Shown: piece by piece, positions 33,745 to 44,521 of the stretch
Position numbering within the stretch: the first letter of the stretch is position 1
Layout: each line of letters starts with the position of its first letter
NCBI GenBank assembly: GCA_025677815.1
Contig: JAIXMP010000032.1
Coordinates: forward strand, 310,001 to 374,000
From: Phascolomyces articulosus
Taxonomy: Eukaryota > Mucoromycota > Mucoromycetes > Mucorales > Lichtheimiaceae
DNA length: 64,000 nucleotides
Direction of reading: 5' to 3'
Made by a program: the position numbers and the translations under genes
Notes under the pieces: model-generated
Told to the model about the DNA's origin: nothing
Seen by the model: only the letters and a program-made list of their open reading frames with translations
Databases searched by the model: none

Positions 33745-33873
33745 GTAATAATAATGGCAACGTGTCTATTAATTTATGAATAATATTTTTATTTTTTTTA
33801 ATTATAGCATGCTCACACGCTCAAAAAGCGTGAAAGATTATCGGGTAAGTCAAGGCGAGCATGTTTGGCGATC
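33745..33873 (+). repeat. Internal copy of the inverted-repeat arm
   Basis: CATGCTCACACGCT-AAAAAGCGTG followed by GGCGAGCATGTTTGGCGATC and preceded by a TATTAATTTAT element matches 33940-34069 in the same orientation, about 195 bases upstream. The region therefore has three arm copies, one at left and two at right. Confidence 0.6.
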
Positions 33874-33939
33874 AACGATGCGAAACGAACGGAACGCTGG
33901 TACAGTAACTAGTTAAATAAATGTTGCCTGGCAACAATG

Positions 33940-34200
33940 CTGCTTGGCAACAATAATAATAGTAATGCGTTTATTAATTTATAAACACTATTATTTCTTT
34001 AAATCTTAGAACATGCTCACACGCTTCGAACGCGTGCGAAACAAGACGAGCGCGCCCGGCGATCCGTACGTTATGGTTCAAGTTTCCTTCTGGTTGATCC
34101 ATTCTGGCAGAATCATTTATGGGTTGGTTTTCTGAAATTGCCCCGAGCCCAGTTGCAAGTCGTAAATGGTTCAACACCTTTATGGTTCAAGTCCCTTTGG
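33940..34200 (-). repeat. Right arm of the long inverted repeat with minisatellite flank
   Basis: The core ends GGCGATCCGTAC at 34069 and pairs with the left core beginning GTACGGGTCGCC at 31085. It contains the palindromic CACGCTTCGAACGCGTG. Beyond it, 34070-34200 carries GGTTCAAGTTTCCTTCTGGTT and GGTTCAAGTCCCTTTGG, the inverse of units in the left flank (GGAACTTGAACCAGAAGG). Confidence 0.65.
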
Positions 34201-34305
34201 CGATTGAGTAATCTGGTGAGCGATTGAGAAAGTTGGTGCGCGATTAAGTTGGTGCGCGATTGAGTAAGTTGGTGCGCGATTGAGTAAGTTAGTGAGCGAT
34301 TGAGG
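34201..34305. repeat. 20-bp tandem repeat array
   Basis: About five units of consensus CGATTGAGTAAGTTGGTGCG follow one another (one unit shortened to 16 bases), then grade into single CGATTGAGG motifs that also begin both copies of the neighbouring 67-bp repeat. Confidence 0.9.
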
Positions 34306-34317
34306 ACAGAGTCAAGT

Positions 34318-34508
34318 CGATTGAGGTAATTATTATTTTAGACGTGAACAAAGAGAATATGATGAAATGATGAATCAAATGGTTAGTACTCACATCATAT
34401 ATTATCTTCTGTTTTATTAGATTCTGGCGATCATGATGGTGCGATTGAGGTAATTATTATTCTAGACGTGAACAAAGAGAAGATAGTGAAATGATGAATC
34501 AATTGGTT
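34318..34508 (+). repeat. Tandem duplication of a 67-bp exon-like unit (period 124 bp)
   Basis: 34318-34384 and 34442-34508 are near-identical: CGATTGAGGTAATTATTATT-TAGACGTGAACAAAGAGAA then GAAATGATGAATCAA. Each unit has a 3' splice-like TAG followed by an open stretch R-E-Q-R-E---E-M-M-N-Q and then GTT, donor-like in the first copy (GTTAGT). It resembles duplicated small exons with their introns. Confidence 0.75.
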
Positions 34509-34572
34509 TAGCACTCTTTAAAGGAGTTCAAGTTGAATATTCCTTATATTTAACATTGTTGTTTTTAATTAG

Positions 34573-34754
34573 GTGCGAAACCCTGGGATGTTGGCTGTGC
34601 TCCTAATCAAGCAACGGTTTCCTCTGATGATGCATCTGACACCAAGACACGTAAGGCAGCCCGGCAGTTGGATGTGGAGGAGTGGGGGGATGTCTCAGTC
34701 CATCCTTCGCGTTTGGTTCCCCCTGTTAAGCTACCTGCCTCAAGCAGGTGGTGA
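34573..34754 (+). pseudogene. Exon-like coding fragment in repeat region
   Basis: After a TTAATTAG acceptor, one frame reads 60 codons of normal-looking protein (KPWDVGCAPNQATVSSDD, LDVEEWGDVSVHPSRLVPP) to a TGA after KLPASSRW. It needs one base from an upstream exon. The neighbouring 34442 unit would deliver phase 0 instead, which gives a Met/Trp-rich shadow frame, so the two do not join simply. Probably the last exon of a decayed element gene. Family not recognised. Confidence 0.4.
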
Positions 34755-36333
34755 ACTAAGGAGACTGAGAGCAAGTAGTACCGGTCATTTGCCTGGAGGT
34801 TTTTTTTATATCTATTATTTCTCTATAATAAATAAATATTATCTGTATTTTTTCATACTTTTTAATTCTTCATTTTTAGCTACCTTTCACTGTTGCTGAT
34901 TATACCACCACTCAATAATAATAACAACGTATTGCTATTATTTACTCAGTACAACTTTTTTTTTATTTTAATAATATTGCTCTGTTTGTTCCTGTTTTAC
35001 GCATATGTTTTTTTTCTTGTTTCTTTGAACTATAATTACTTCATTATAAAAGAAGAGGAACGGTGATCACAAAGCTAGTAGTAATTACTGTTTATATAAT
35101 TAGGAGTACTAAAGCGTAAGAATATGCAGCATAATAAAATTAGCGCCAACAAGAATTTATTACTCTAGCCTATATAGTAGCATATGACACTGCTTATTAC
35201 GGATACGTTGATCCAATCATCTCTATCATCAAATTGAAACTCACTCTTGGACAGAGCATCCTGATCACCGGAGTCAAGTTTATATGATGCATAATACAAG
35301 ATGCTTTCTAGGATTATACCGAATTAGGAAAAGAATAAAAACACTAATATACAATTAAGCAACAGGATTGTTTGGGCGAAGGAACGGTGGAGAACAATCA
35401 GGACAAGCAGACTCCTTTGTTACGTATTATTATGAAAGCGCATTTATCGGTATAATAATATATTATTTTTATTACCGTTGGCAGTTATACATTGTGTCGA
35501 AAAAAAAGCTGCTATACATACGTAACCAAAATACTAGACTCTATTATGGCTCTCGCTAACCACTTATATTACACACTTGTGTTTTTCCTGTCCGTTTTCT
35601 TAGATCTTTTGGTAAGAGTTCTTAACAGCAGAGAGCGTGTTTTGACTAAGATGGAGAAATAAAAAAAAAAGAAATAGTAACTAACCGAATGAACACAAAA
35701 AAGTAGACTAAATAAAATTCAAACAAAGCAAAACACACATACGAGGTACACAGTGTATTGTATTTAATTTATCCATCATGAACAAATTGAATCAATCACG
35801 AAAAAGTGCCAAAACTACAGTGTAGTTACAAGTAGCGTTATTACATATTGTTTGTATCAAATATTTTTCTTTGAAAAATAAAAATGGTAAAATCTATCAA
35901 AGTAGAAACAACATCCGCAACAAGCATGAATGTTGCTTTGTATGTTTTTTCTATTTATATTTTATGATAATCAAAAATTTTAATATGTATGATAGATATT
36001 GTTGATATTATTGGGAATAAGTTGGATGTGAGAGGAAATAAAGCAGGTGCCATTTTGCATAACCAAGAAACCTCTCTAATTCGTATGATTATATACTTTT
36101 TCTATTTTATTTTTGTTATTACCTATTGGTTAAATAGAAACCATTTATTACAAAAAAAATATTCATCTTGTTATCTGCTTCCATGGGACGGTCAAAAGTA
36201 GCTTTTGGGTTTGGCTACGTATTAAAATGTATAATGACATTGGGTGAAATTATGGAATAAATTATTTTTTTTATCCTATTCTAGTAGTATTTTATATTCT
36301 TTTAATTAATAGGTACATAATTTTGAGATGAGA

Positions 36334-36860
36334 CTATTCATAAAAAACATAAGTTACTAAAGGATACGATTTTAACCGGTAAATAACATCCTGGGCACTA
36401 ATTCGATATAATGATAATTCGATAGAACGATGCATTTTCAGTTCCACGGGTAGTATCATTATAGTGAGCGAGTACAGTACCCATCCATTCGAATTGCTGG
36501 CTGTTATTGGGTCAGGCGAACAGTTGATCAACCCGTATAAAACATCCTTGCCTTCGCGAAGAGGCTTGCCAAGATCGTGTTGCATCTTGCGGCTTTCTGA
36601 AGAATAAGCAGCTTCTCCAGCACCAACCATCAAATTCATTACCACCGGAGTTGGTCCTAATCAACAATAGAATGAGTTATAAAACAACATAATATAATAA
36701 CAAAGATTCTGAAATAACTTACCAATTGGATCCTTTGCTATGAAATTAATAACATCATCGATCAGTAACATTTGCTTACTTTTGATATCCGTCCCATCAT
36801 TTCCGCGTAAAAAGAATAATGCTCTTGTTGTCAACAAGAAAAAAAAGCGTAAGCGACAAT
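36334..36860 (-). pseudogene. Two-exon gene fragment of unknown family
   Basis: An upstream block (36723 to about 36823-36857; FFLRGNDGTDIKSKQMLL, VINFIAKDPIG) joins in phase through GTAAGT and a TTAG acceptor to 36334-36656 (PTPVVMNLMVGAGEAAYSS, MQHDLGKPLREGKDVLYG, ending YVFYE). The text reads as a conserved protein but no start codon or earlier exon is visible upstream. It is therefore a partial gene or a relic. I do not recognise the family. Confidence 0.45.
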
Positions 36861-38558
36861 AACCCCATTAGTTGCTGGCAACAGGTTAAAAAAAATATTT
36901 TTTGTACATTTCATGAAGTTACTGCAATAGCAATGATAGAATGAAGTGAAATATATAATTTATAGGCTATAATAGTTGCATTTATTATCTAAATGCATAT
37001 CATACTCGACATTCCGGTAAAATGTTAAACAATATACCATACAGAAGACAATCACAGCTAAATAACACATTTTTCCTCAGTTTCTGCATATAAGAGAACT
37101 TGAGAGGTTTTTTTTATCATCATTTATCGAATAATGCTTTGTATCATAAACCTCAAGTGTCAGAAAAATATGCTGTTGAATTTATATCAAACTCTAATAA
37201 TATATCACAGAGTATTCTGAGCCAGTTGGGATGTTCTTTTCAGAACTTTCAGAAGTATTCCTATTACTTGATATTTTTCCCAAGTATGGTTAATTTTTTA
37301 TGTATTTATGTAATATAATCTTATTATATTTTGCTGAGCAGCAGCATCATCATCAATGTATGTAAAGACTATACAAATAATATTTTGTTATACTAATAAG
37401 TAGTAGTGTTACTCGAAACTTATCTTTAGTTACCACACACTATTATTATTTGTTTTGTAAACCTCTATAATAGACTAAAAATATCATTTTAGTTCAGTGT
37501 GCTTTTATGCTCAACAAGATGATGGTTGCAACAATATAAACAAGTTATTGTCGTTCATAATCAAGAAGAACGATAAACATGGAAGGAAAAAATGATACGA
37601 ATGAATGTTACTGTTATTAACCTTATTATGATACACCTGTGCGCCATTTGGCACTGATGTCTGTTTAAAATTATAGTGACCAAGAATATATAAATTCTAC
37701 TTTTTTATCATTTCTACCGACCAGTTATCTTATGATCGTAAACTCTTTTGATCATAATAGCTATATATTTTCTCGATATATATAATATATTAATTATTAT
37801 TTTATGGATATGGTGATGATAATCATGTTGAGGATGATCATATTATTTAAGAATGGTAACAAGATCATCCAGCTGGGTTACTGTTTTTTTTTACCATAAT
37901 GACGGTAGATAGTATGTCATTCGTGTCACACATTTTAGTTCATATAGGATGCATTAACACAAATTCATCGTGTAACAAATCTATGCTTTCATGCTTTATC
38001 AGGATAAGGTTGAATTTATAAATATATAATAATAGTGTGTGAATAATTACTGTACATCATTCATCTTGTCAATGGGAAGAAACAAGTCAATATATTATTT
38101 TTTGAGGTGCGAGGATTGTGTAAGACCTTGGTAACTATATTATAGACATATAATATATATGCTAAACAAAAAGTAATTTAGCTATATAAACTTGTAAACT
38201 TGGTTGAGAATAAGAGGTGGCGGATAAACATGTGATGATCATCCATTTATTTCTATTCTGTACAACAATAGAAAAAACTACTAAGCTGAAAAAGGAATAC
38301 TTTTCTGCGCGGTAAGCATCTTTAACTTCAAAACTAATATTTGCTGTGCTGGCTACGCAGGATTACACCCTCAAAGGAAGATAAATGGATGGAACAGTTC
38401 ATATAACGTGGCTGAGTAACCTTGTTTTCTAAAACCAAAAAAAAAAAAAAACTATCAGGCTATTTAAATTCTTGTTCCTTTTTTTTAACCTTTCTCTTTC
38501 TATTTTTTGTTTTATTATACCCACCACCAGACTTGAACAATTATTTTTTATATATGCA

Positions 38559-41536
38559 ATGGCAGCAAATACGTCAAGGCCACCAGATTATCGACCACCT
38601 CCAGGACCTCCTCCTCCTCCTTCTCTTCAACAACAACCATCATCCAATATTAAATATGCATCACCACCTCCTCGCGAAGTAAAACCCAATCAATTTCCAA
38701 AATTGAACAATGTGGTCACCGTTGAACATTGTCATTATTATTTATCATTAATGGAACAATTTTTACTGTATAAAGAAAAATTTGATCCATTTCATTTAAA
38801 AATTTTGTTGGCTCGAGCAGAACGTCGATATATTCAATGGAGACATATAATTCAATCTTCTTTTTCAAGATCAGGTTATAAACCTTTTGTTCCTCCTCTT
38901 GGTAAAATATATTATTATTATTATTATTTATAGTAGAGGTGTCTGAAAAAATGATGTATTGATCGCCTTTTTTTTTTTTGGAATGATGATACGTATATAT
39001 TATCATCTAGATGTTGCTTATTTATGGCATGCCCATATGTTGAGTCCCTTTCGTTATTTTGAAGATGCTATTCGATTAAATCAAACCTCTATATTTAAAA
39101 TGAACCTTCCCTTACGACAATTGGTAATTCATTTTTATTACACCTTGGAATTAGTATTCGTCATACTAAGTATCATATATTCCTGTCAGAACATCATCCA
39201 TCTAAAGTCTGTATGCTATTTTTAGTATCAAAATGCAACTTCCTATCTCGATCCAACAGTGATGAATACTTGGGCATTGTATTATGGAAATGATGAACCA
39301 TATATGTTAACACCAGAAAATGTCGTAGTAGGAACAACTACAGTAGACTGTAGTTTTTGCTCTTCATCTATGCAATGCAGCTGGTAAGAATATATAAGCA
39401 ATTCTCTTTATTATTATTATTATTTCCTTGCTATGTAGATTGTTTATTGACAACATATATATATAGGATTGAATATGCTGATTGGCGACATGATCCATTC
39501 ATGGGTATCCATTGTCATACTTGTCGCAGTTCAACTACAGTGGGAACAACATCCGTTGTTCGATTAAATGAAGACATTGAATCTCGTTCCTTTTTAATCG
39601 CGTATGTAAAAAAAAAATTGAACCTTTCATGAGATCTAGTTTTTTGTCTTCTCTGCAAGAATAAGTACTAATCAACAACATAATGTTATGATGACCACAG
39701 TGGCACTCTTTTAGAAAAAAACGGCAACATTAAACAACCTGGTCGATTCCAAATACAACGTACCATGGCACATGTGATGAAAATTGCTGAAGAAAAACTA
39801 TTGCCTGAATTTCGACTGTTAGTCCCTCAACGATCCATGGATCAAATCATTGGTTTTATTCAAGACATGGCGGACCCAAACAAAAATACATTTTATGGGA
39901 AAGGCAGTTCAATGCAAAAAACCCAAGATTGGCATCGAACTGCTACACCTCTTTTAGTGAACGCCCTTCGTGGATGTTATCAAAACAACCCTAGTCCATT
40001 TTCATTGGATTTAATTCAAGCAGTAGGAAGACAACAAGATTTTAATATCAAAGCTGTAATCAAGATTGATTGGCAATCCCCCTTTGGGATCGTACGAGGG
40101 ATTCGACAATACAATGAATTTTTGAAAATGATCATGATGTATCCTTCTCAAGTCATGGTACCTACGTTGGAAATCGATTTGGCATGGCATACCCATATGT
40201 TACATCCAGCCGCATATCGGATTTTTACATTCAAGTATACGGGTCAATATGTCAATCATGATGATAATATTGTACCAGAACGATTGAAACAATTTGCCGA
40301 TGGGACGGATAAAGTATGGCGTGAAACGAATGGACATAATTTGATAAATAAGAATGTGCGTGAATTGAATGAAAAGATCCACAATGGTAATGACAAGAAA
40401 TCGAAAAGAGGATCGACGTTTTTTGGTAAAATTCGTAAAACATTTAACCCTGGATTGAGTTCTGTGGATTATAATCCAGGAACATTGATGGATGCTACGG
40501 ATAAGTTTGTTGTGGCAAAGTATGTAATGAATTTTTTAATCTACAACTATTATATTAATTAAAACACTTGGTCTTTCATTTTATAATATAGGAGTCAACA
40601 AGAATTCTTTCACGAAGAACAAAGTCATCATGATCGAAGTATGCGATACCCCTCTTTCTTTTATATCGTTTTTTTTTCACCATACCATTATTAAACTTCT
40701 TTAATATCTTTCGTTTATTAGGAAAAGTGAAATCCATCTTCAATGTTAGGAGAAATACAACCATAACAGAATCTAACCAACTTCGACTTCATGAAGAATT
40801 ACAAAAAACAGGATATGGATATATTGGGTAAGAATAAGAAACAATTTTTAAAATAAGACAAGTTTAAGAATTCTGTTTTTTTAACTCGATTAATATTGAT
40901 AGAACGATCAATTGTGCTGCAGGTATTTACACTTTTTCTTTATATGTAATAATAAATAGAATATATAACTGACAATATATGAATCAAACCATATAGGATT
41001 TACTGGACCTAACAACCAATTAGAGTAAGTGTAATTGATAATTATCAATATGGATTGAAAGAAAAGACCCAAACTAATAATCATGTTTTCTACTAAATGA
41101 TAACGAAATAAAAAAAAATTAGCAATATAAGTAAGTTGCACTCATCATCCCATGAAATCATATATATATATATCACTACCAGATAAACTTATCATTTCTA
41201 TCCATCGATCTAGTTTATTCACAAAGACAAGCAGCTTCCGCTCAATGGCCAAACCTATTACCTTTCGTGACACCTGCTACTGTATTGAACCTTACACAAT
41301 GGAATCAACGACCTCCTAAAAAGAATAATCAACATGTAGATTGGGGTGGCCTTGGAGAAGGTCTCGGTCAACTTATTGGAAACTCTATCGCCAACGCCAA
41401 CTGCGGAGGAGGTGGAGGTGCATGCGGTGGAGGAGGAGGAGGCGGTGGAGGAGGATGTGGAGGTGGAGGAGGAGGCGGAGGCGGTGGTGGTGGCGGTTGT
41501 GGAGGGGGTGGAGGTGGCGGCGGTGGAGGATGTTAA
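38559..41536 (+). CDS. GRDP-like protein (DUF1399 domain plus Gly/Cys-rich tail)
   Basis: Eleven exons close in phase: 38559-38901, 39011-39123, 39226-39383, 39467-39601, 39701-40519, 40592-40638, 40722-40827, 40903-40922, 40997-41024, 41123-41130, 41214-41536, giving 699 residues. The tenth is an inferred 8-base microexon, without which the final exon is out of frame. The N-terminus is proline-rich (RPPPGPPPPPS). The DUF1399/GRDP signature appears twice (DVAYLWHAHMLSP and EIDLAWHTHMLHPAAY), with paired Cys motifs in between (CSFCSS, CHTC). The C-terminal 45 residues are nearly pure glycine with spaced cysteines. Plant GRDPs act in stress and development through unclear mechanisms; the fungal role is unknown. 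The tail may be a low-complexity interaction or metal/disulphide region. Confidence 0.88.
41123..41130 (+). other. Inferred 8-nt microexon of the GRDP-like gene
   Basis: The bases CAATATAA are flanked by a TTAG acceptor and a GTAAGT donor. Inserting them converts the 2-base carry of exon 9 into the 1-base carry that the last exon needs, giving L-D-N-I-I-Y-S-Q. Direct splicing of exon 9 to the last exon is out of frame with the glycine tail. Confidence 0.65.
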
Positions 41537-42918
41537 TAAGTTTCTTCCCTTACACACCATCTTGTATCATTATCTTCTTGTACTCTATATTATTATTATT
41601 ATTTATATCTAATGGACACAATTAAATTATATTCTATATTGAAATGAGGGATGATGGGTTATATATATTTTTACCTGGTTCCCCATATTTCTACGAATGA
41701 TATCATAATGATAATGGATTGGGACCAAAAGCACTATGAAATAATTCTTCCTTTCTATTTTTATCCAATGGTTCCATCCATGTGGTTTAGTTTCATTCTT
41801 GTGACAAGCAATCAATCTGATTAGGAAAAAAGTCCGACTGATAAACAGTTACTTTTTTAATTATTTTCTAAGGTCAAAAAAAAAACCATATTTTTGATCT
41901 CTTTTGCACTTGAACAGGTTACTTTTTATTCATCACTGATTTTTTCAATGACCTACTGCGGATGTATTATACGCTATATGACAAAGGATGTAATCTATTA
42001 TCATTTGGATCAAAGAGGACCTCATTAAACGATAGAAATAACAACAACCGGATACATATCCTATTTCTCGATATTATGCATGCTGTAGGATGAAATGAAT
42101 GATGGTGGTATATATATATTCAACGATTACAACAAGAACCTATAAAAAAAAGAGAAACGTTTGTTTCAGTGATATAAACTGCAAAAGGAAAAGAGATGAA
42201 AAAATCTTTGTGTTCATCTATATTTCTCATTTTTTTTTTCGGGGCAAATCGGTTTTTCTGATATCGCTTTTTCCTATTGAATAATTAATACTATGCTTGT
42301 CATTTATATATATTTTATTGAATTATATGATAGTATCCTCATGTTAAATATACATTAATTCTACGTTATTACATTATTCAATTATATATTCTAATAGAAA
42401 CTGTTGGTATTATTTTGAAACCTTGTTGAATATAACCACGTTTAAATGAACAAAAAAAAATCTGATAGAGAAAGAACTCCATTTTCGTCCTACCTTTCTT
42501 GACTAAACCGAGTCAAGATAGCATTTGTGTAACCTTTTCATAAATAAAATTCATATTACTTCTTATGAAAAAAAAAACGTAGTTATGACGAAAAGAAATT
42601 GAATGAACTCCCTTTTCATCAGATTATTATTGTTTAGCATAATAATAAAAATTGTTTGGTGGATGATCACGTTTCAGTCTGGTTTTATTATGAAAGGAAG
42701 CAAAAAGAAAAAAAAGGTTGTGCGGCATCTCGGTCGATTACAAGTCCATTTTTAGCCAATCAAAGTTTAATCAGATTGGGGCGGGGGGGTTTCTAATCAT
42801 TTGGAAATAAACAATATAAATATCAGTCAGCAAATCTCAGCACCCCCATTTTCATTTCTCAACTTGTTTCTTTTACTCCCTTCTCTTTTTTTTATTATTA
42901 TTATTAACAATCAAAATA
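41537..42918. other. Intergenic region upstream of ISU1
   Basis: This is AT-rich with no gene visible. The last 150 bases before 42919 are pyrimidine-rich (CTTTTACTCCCTTCTC followed by a T run), typical of a strong fungal promoter and leader. A G-rich run GGGGCGGGGGGG lies at 42779-42790 and a CCAAT-like AGCCAATCA motif at 42756-42765. Confidence 0.5.
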
Positions 42919-43652
42919 ATGTTTCGCAATACTTTGACTACATTGAACCGTTCTACTCAAGCTATTCGTAAGCCTTTGACTGTTTCTGCTGCTAACGGTG
43001 TACGATTCTATCACGAAAAGGTATATATTTCATTTTAGATCTTTTTTTTTTGAAATGAAAAAAAAACATTTTTTTTCTAAACAAAAGTATAATAATAATA
43101 GGTTATCAATCACTTTGAAAAACCTCGTAACGTTGGATCATTCCCCAAGAATGAAAAGGGTGTTGGTACAGGTTTAGTGGGAGCACCTGCTTGTGGTGAT
43201 GTCATGAAATTACAAATCAAGGTGGATGACGACACTGGTAAAATTGTTGATGTCAAGTTCAAGACATTTGGTTGTGGTTCAGCTATTGCTTCTTCTAGTT
43301 TTATGACAGAACGTGTTCGTGGTTTGACTCTTGAACAAGCAGGTCAAATTAAGAATACTGAAATTGCAAAGGAATTATCTTTGCCACCCGTCAAATTGCA
43401 TTGTTCCAGTATGTATTTATTATTATTGTTTTTAGGGCTGGAGAGGGAGATATAAAAATGGAACTATTTATTTTAGTGTGGAGAGAAAGAGAGACTATAA
43501 TACTCACCACTGACATTATTATTATTATCATTTTAGTGCTTGCTGAAGATGCTATCAAGTCTGCTATTAAGGATTATAAGAGTAAGCGAGTAGCTGCTGC
43601 AGCTACCACTGTCCCAAGTGGTTCATCATCTGCTCAACAAGCTACTGCTTAA
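42919..43652 (+). CDS. ISU1: Mitochondrial iron-sulfur cluster assembly scaffold
   Basis: Three exons (42919-43020, 43102-43408, 43537-43652) close in phase to 174 residues. A Arg/Ser/Thr-rich mitochondrial presequence (MFRNTLTTLNRSTQAIRK) precedes the IscU core. The three cluster ligands are visible in APACGD, FGCGSAIASSS and LHCSMLAEDA. The LPPVK motif recognised by the dedicated mitochondrial Hsp70 is intact (LSLPPVKLHCS). The protein receives sulfur from Nfs1 and assembles [2Fe-2S] clusters in the matrix. The Ala/Ser/Thr tail after IKDYKSKR extends beyond the usual family end. Confidence 0.98.
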
Positions 43653-44214
43653 AAAGAAAAACACTCAACAAACATTCATAACAATTATATAAAATGGAGT
43701 ACCTTTTATTTTATTATCCATTTTATTAAGTATGATCATCATCCGACCAACCAACACACTTTATATATAAATATATAAGCTTTCTTATTTTTGCTTATTA
43801 TCCCCCCTTTTACCTATACTACCATCATCCTCTTCTTTATATATAGTTGTTTCCCACACCAAAAAAAAAGACTCACACACATGCAATTATCTCACACTTA
43901 AAGAAAAAACTATACAAAACCACGTCCTCTCTATATATATACATCACTCACATTTTTTTTAGCATGGATTAGTATTATTTTTTTTTATGTATCATTTTTT
44001 ATATTCTTGTTCATCCCAAAAAGAAACAACCAACCTCCTTTTTTTTTCTTGTTTTTATATTTCATTTTCTTTGGAGTTACTTTTGGACCTTTTTCATTAT
44101 GAAAGGTTTTTTAACGAAAAAAAAAAATGAAGATGAAAAATAAAAACGTTGTATCTAAAGATAAAAATTCCTTTTTTTTCACACAATTAAATAAATATCA
44201 TATCAAATAAAGAA

Positions 44215-44246
<32 letters not shown>

Positions 44247-44521
44247 AAGCATGTCATACTGTGTTGTAAAACGCGAAAGTTACAGGAAGAGGCATTATTC
44301 GGAGAGTCAACTCTGAACTGTGTGTTTGTGTTTGTGTGTGTATGTATGTGTTGCGCATAAGTTAAAGTAAAAAAAAAAAAACCTGATTCTTTTTTTTTTT
44401 CTCTTCTTTTTTTCTTTTACTTTTTCTTTTTTCTTGAACGTTTTCTTTACTTCTTTATCTTTTTTTCTTTCTTTCTTTTTTTGACAGCTTTTTATATATT
44501 AAAAGTTGTAATCATATAACC
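43653..44521. other. Intergenic region between ISU1 and the SLC35F6-type gene
   Basis: Non-coding and low-complexity: an (AT)n run at 44214-44241, a GT-rich patch near 44320-44352 and a long polypyrimidine tract at about 44390-44480 immediately before the next gene. The pyrimidine tract is probably promoter or leader sequence. Confidence 0.5.
44214..44241. repeat. Microsatellite (AT)n
   Basis: An uninterrupted AT dinucleotide run of about 14 units in the ISU1 3' flank. Confidence 0.95.

Larger units (their letters stand above)
27012..38558. other. 11.5-kb gene desert rich in decayed repeats
   Basis: No intact gene can be supported between the F-box gene and the GRDP-like gene. The interval is AT-rich but punctuated by patches of higher GC. 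It contains an isolated 107-codon frame (28406), duplicated segments (29.0/31.8 kb and 30.3/32.6 kb), an imperfect 9-bp tandem array (30591), an inverted-repeat pair about 3 kb apart (31085/34069), a hairpin (33405), 20-bp tandem repeats (34201), a duplicated exon-like unit (34318/34442), an exon-like fragment (34573) and a two-exon relic (36334). This is the signature of old mobile-element insertions. Confidence 0.6.

Noticed and set aside
34182..34200. GGTTCAAGTCC, which matches a tRNA B-box
   Set aside because: No A-box or cloverleaf can be formed at the proper distance, and the motif recurs as part of the degenerate array; at most a hint of a tRNA-derived repeat.
34201..34305. Regular 20-bp repeats that might suggest a CRISPR array
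   Set aside because: The units are directly adjacent without spacers, the genome is clearly eukaryotic, and no cas-like gene is present; it is a minisatellite.
34573..34899. Alternative 108-codon frame at the same place as the exon-like fragment
   Set aside because: Its Met/Trp-rich composition is that of a shifted shadow; the other frame looks more natural.
37100..37318. Plus-strand 72-codon frame in the gene desert
   Set aside because: No domain, no splice context and an AT-rich end; cannot be distinguished from chance.
41258..41560. Minus-strand Ser/Thr/Ala-rich frame
   Set aside because: It is the antisense of the Gly/Cys-rich tail of the GRDP-like gene.
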